From assembly GCF_002272135.1 (NCBI RefSeq), contig NZ_NPBF01000021.1:124001-188000 (forward strand): a stretch of 64,000 nucleotides of DNA, in the 5' to 3' direction. The stretch is from Virgibacillus sp. 7505 (GTDB lineage: Bacteria > Bacillota > Bacilli > Bacillales > Amphibacillaceae). The notes under the pieces are model-generated. The model did no database searches. It had not been told where the DNA came from and worked only from the letters and a program-made list of their open reading frames with translations. The translations under genes and the position numbers were made by a program. Shown in pieces: positions 62,506 to 64,000 of this stretch; position 1 is the stretch's first letter, and each line of letters starts with the position of its first letter.

Positions 62506-62665
62506 ACAGATTCCCCTCTCCGTATTAAAAAATTTCGCTGTGTGACTTATGTTTTCAATATATATGAAAACGGTTACAAATTCAAGCGTTATATTTCTTA
62601 TATCCATACTGTCTGTTCTTTTGCTAAAATAAACAATTAGGTATAGGACGAATGGGGGAACGGAC

Positions 62666-63547
62666 ATGAGAATCAATGTGATCGGCGGAGGGGCAATCGG
62701 GTTACTTATAACCGCAAAACTCGGCAGATTCCATGATGTGCGGCTTTTGACTAGAACACGAGAACAATCCGAACTGATTGCAGCGAAAGGTCTTCTTCTC
62801 AAGGGTGAAGTAAACGCATTGGAGACGTTAGCTTCTACTGATTGGCAGGCTTTGGGGCAAGCGGATGTATGGATTGTCTGTGTTAAACAATATGATGTGC
62901 AGCCCATTTGGGAAAAGTTGAAGCTGCACGTAAAAGCTGCAATCGTCTTTCTCCAAAACGGTATGGCTCATACGGACTTTTTGCAGGGAGATGAATTCGA
63001 TTATCCTATCATCGTAGGGTCTGTCGAACATGGTGCCCTGCGGGTGGATTCTCGTACTGTAGAACATACAGGGAAAGCGGCCATTCGTCTGGCAGATCTG
63101 ACTGTTAATGATGCTGAAAAGCTTGTGAATCAGCTCCATGAATCGGATTTTCCGTTTTTATTTGAGCAGGACTGGCGTGAGATGTTAGGCAAAAAACTGA
63201 TCGCGAATGCTGTGATCAACCCGTTGACTGCAATTTATCGGGTGGAGAATGGTGCGCTGCTGGAACATCCTGCCTTTGAAAAAATAGCATGGGTATTATG
63301 CAAGGAAGCTGCAGATGCGCTAGAGTTAGAGGAAAAACAGCAATGGGCAAATGTTTGCAGGATCATACAAGCTACGAAAGCTAATTTGTCCTCCATGCAC
63401 AGAGATATTCAATCCGGCAGGCAGACTGAGATTGAATCCATATCAGGATATATCCGCAAGCATGCAAAACAAGCTGTTCCTTATACGGATTTTGTCTACT
63501 ATAGTATACTTGGACTTACGAAACAGCAGGAGAGGACGAATCTATGA
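62666..63547 (+). CDS. panE: 2-dehydropantoate 2-reductase (PanE/ApbA family, YlbQ)
   Basis: A 293-residue NADPH-dependent ketopantoate reductase for pantothenate synthesis. The nucleotide motif INVIGGGAIGLLI is at 3-15, catalytic Lys in GKKLIANAVINPLTAIYRVENGALLE (about 173-198), and the C-terminal helical domain has SSMHRDIQSGRQTEIESISGYIRKHA with the conserved Glu. Near coaD, also in the CoA route, but not in one operon. Its end overlaps the next gene by 4 nt. Confidence 0.92.
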   Translation: MRINVIGGGAIGLLITAKLGRFHDVRLLTRTREQSELIAAKGLLLKGEVNALETLASTDWQALGQADVWIVCVKQYDVQPIWEKLKLHVKAAIVFLQNGMAHTDFLQGDEFDYPIIVGSVEHGALRVDSRTVEHTGKAAIRLADLTVNDAEKLVNQLHESDFPFLFEQDWREMLGKKLIANAVINPLTAIYRVENGALLEHPAFEKIAWVLCKEAADALELEEKQQWANVCRIIQATKANLSSMHRDIQSGRQTEIESISGYIRKHAKQAVPYTDFVYYSILGLTKQQERTNL

Positions 63548-63927
63548 CCCACTTAATCGCTTACCTTCTAGCGGCAGCAATCACGGTACCGCCGCTTGCA
63601 ACTTGGATTTATTATTTGATCGCCAGACGGATCATTCATAAAAGACGGAATGCTTTTCTCCATAGCGTGCAAACTACTGCCGTATTCTATATCTTTTCTG
63701 TTATGATTATGTTGCAAATCATTTTACAGCATACAGTGATCGGTTATATGATAGGATTCCTTGCGGTATTGTTCATATTGGTTGTGCTCATGCATTACAA
63801 ATACCGCGGCGAGATCGTCTTTAAGCATGTGTGGCGCATCTTCCTGCGTATCTGCTTCCTCTTGTTCGGTCCGCTGTACATCCTCCTGCTAGTGGCAGGA
63901 GTCATCGTTACATTTATCAGACAGTAA
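63544..63927 (+). CDS. DUF3397 family membrane protein
   Basis: A 127-residue protein with four predicted membrane helices (about 5-25, 42-62, 66-83, 100-124). The segment YKYRGEIVFKHVWRIFLRICFLLFGPLYILLLVAGVI fits DUF3397, which lies between panE and bshC in many Bacillaceae. Function unknown. ATGA overlap with panE suggests coupled translation. Confidence 0.82.
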   Translation: MTHLIAYLLAAAITVPPLATWIYYLIARRIIHKRRNAFLHSVQTTAVFYIFSVMIMLQIILQHTVIGYMIGFLAVLFILVVLMHYKYRGEIVFKHVWRIFLRICFLLFGPLYILLLVAGVIVTFIRQ

Positions 63928-63958
63928 TACATAGACGTTATATAAAGGAGTACTTAAT

Positions 63959-64000
63959 ATGGTAATACAACCAATGAGACTGGAAAGTCCGAACAAATTG
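63959..64000 (+). CDS. bshC: Start of a gene, probably bshC (bacillithiol synthase), cut by the window edge
   Basis: Only 14 codons are visible (MVIQPMRLESPNKL), starting 8 nt after AAAGGAG. The call rests on position: bshC follows panE/DUF3397 in related genomes. The visible residues alone cannot prove it. Confidence 0.5.
   Translation, partial: MVIQPMRLESPNKL

Overview
The window looks like the chromosome of a low-to-moderate GC Gram-positive endospore former of the Bacillaceae. The evidence is consistent AGGAGG ribosome sites, many TTG and GTG starts, Spo0E-, YlbJ-, GerR/RsfA- and YjcZ-type sporulation genes, a [4Fe-4S] RicF, and gene order that follows the Bacillus subtilis ykuE-ykuV and ykqB(ktrC)-rnjA-pdh-speA-ykt-yla-ftsW-pycA-cta-ylb series almost gene for gene. 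Differences of order and content (no slp after pdhD, no ylbK, inserted acyltransferase, OpuD and deacetylase genes) suggest a genus outside Bacillus sensu stricto, perhaps Terribacillus-like; that placement is inference. No phage, insertion sequence, CRISPR array, tRNA or rRNA was seen.

1-9.5 kb: the 5' part of a peptide/H+ symporter gene (leftward), a TPP riboswitch with its terminator controlling thiT, a stress protein behind a sigma-B-type promoter, a small methyltransferase-like gene, a disulfide-type flavin oxidoreductase, ywpF, a KtrB/KtrD potassium channel subunit, a glycine-rich YjcZ peptide with a sigma-K-like promoter, a Spo0E-like phosphatase, the lysine-pathway aminotransferase patA and a tiny FbpB-like protein. 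9.5-17.5 kb: ykyB, ykuE, a hemolysin III homologue, darB (c-di-AMP sensor), dapH-dapL (acetyl branch of lysine/peptidoglycan synthesis), an MscS channel, the peroxiredoxin/thiol pair ykuU-ykuV and an AlaX editing enzyme. 17.6-26.3 kb: a heterodimeric ABC exporter, a bd-type quinol oxidase (cydAB/ythAB type), ktrC and a pyruvate oxidase.

26.3-43.5 kb: RNase J1 with the RNA polymerase epsilon subunit, a HAD phosphatase, peptide deformylase, lipoprotein YkyA, the pdhABCD operon, a C45 acyltransferase, OpuD, a polysaccharide deacetylase lipoprotein, speA, and yktA/yktB/ykzI/suhB. 43.5-52 kb: ylaF, ylaI, a ylaL-like gene, ylaN, ftsW overlapping pycA, and the heme A pair ctaA/ctaB. 52-64 kb: the ylb series (GNAT, CAP protein, ylbD, ylbE, ricF, ylbG, rsmD, coaD, ylbJ, ylbL, tmcAL, ylbN, rpmF, gerR-like, ylbP, panE), a DUF3397 gene and the first codons of what should be bshC.

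Common themes are c-di-AMP-linked potassium and carbon control (KtrC/KtrD, DarB, PycA), the pyruvate node (Pdh, Pyc, pyruvate oxidase), respiration (Cta, Cyd), and mRNA decay (RNase J1, RicF). The most unusual non-coding feature is an array of 124-bp tandem repeats at 60137-60577 whose hairpin stem is preserved by compensatory base changes. Next are a structured leader with a tiny reading frame before rsmD, a short upstream reading frame overlapping the pyruvate oxidase start, and a basic mini-ORF in the rpoY-rnjA leader. Most of the window is well conserved housekeeping DNA; I found no clear new multi-gene system.
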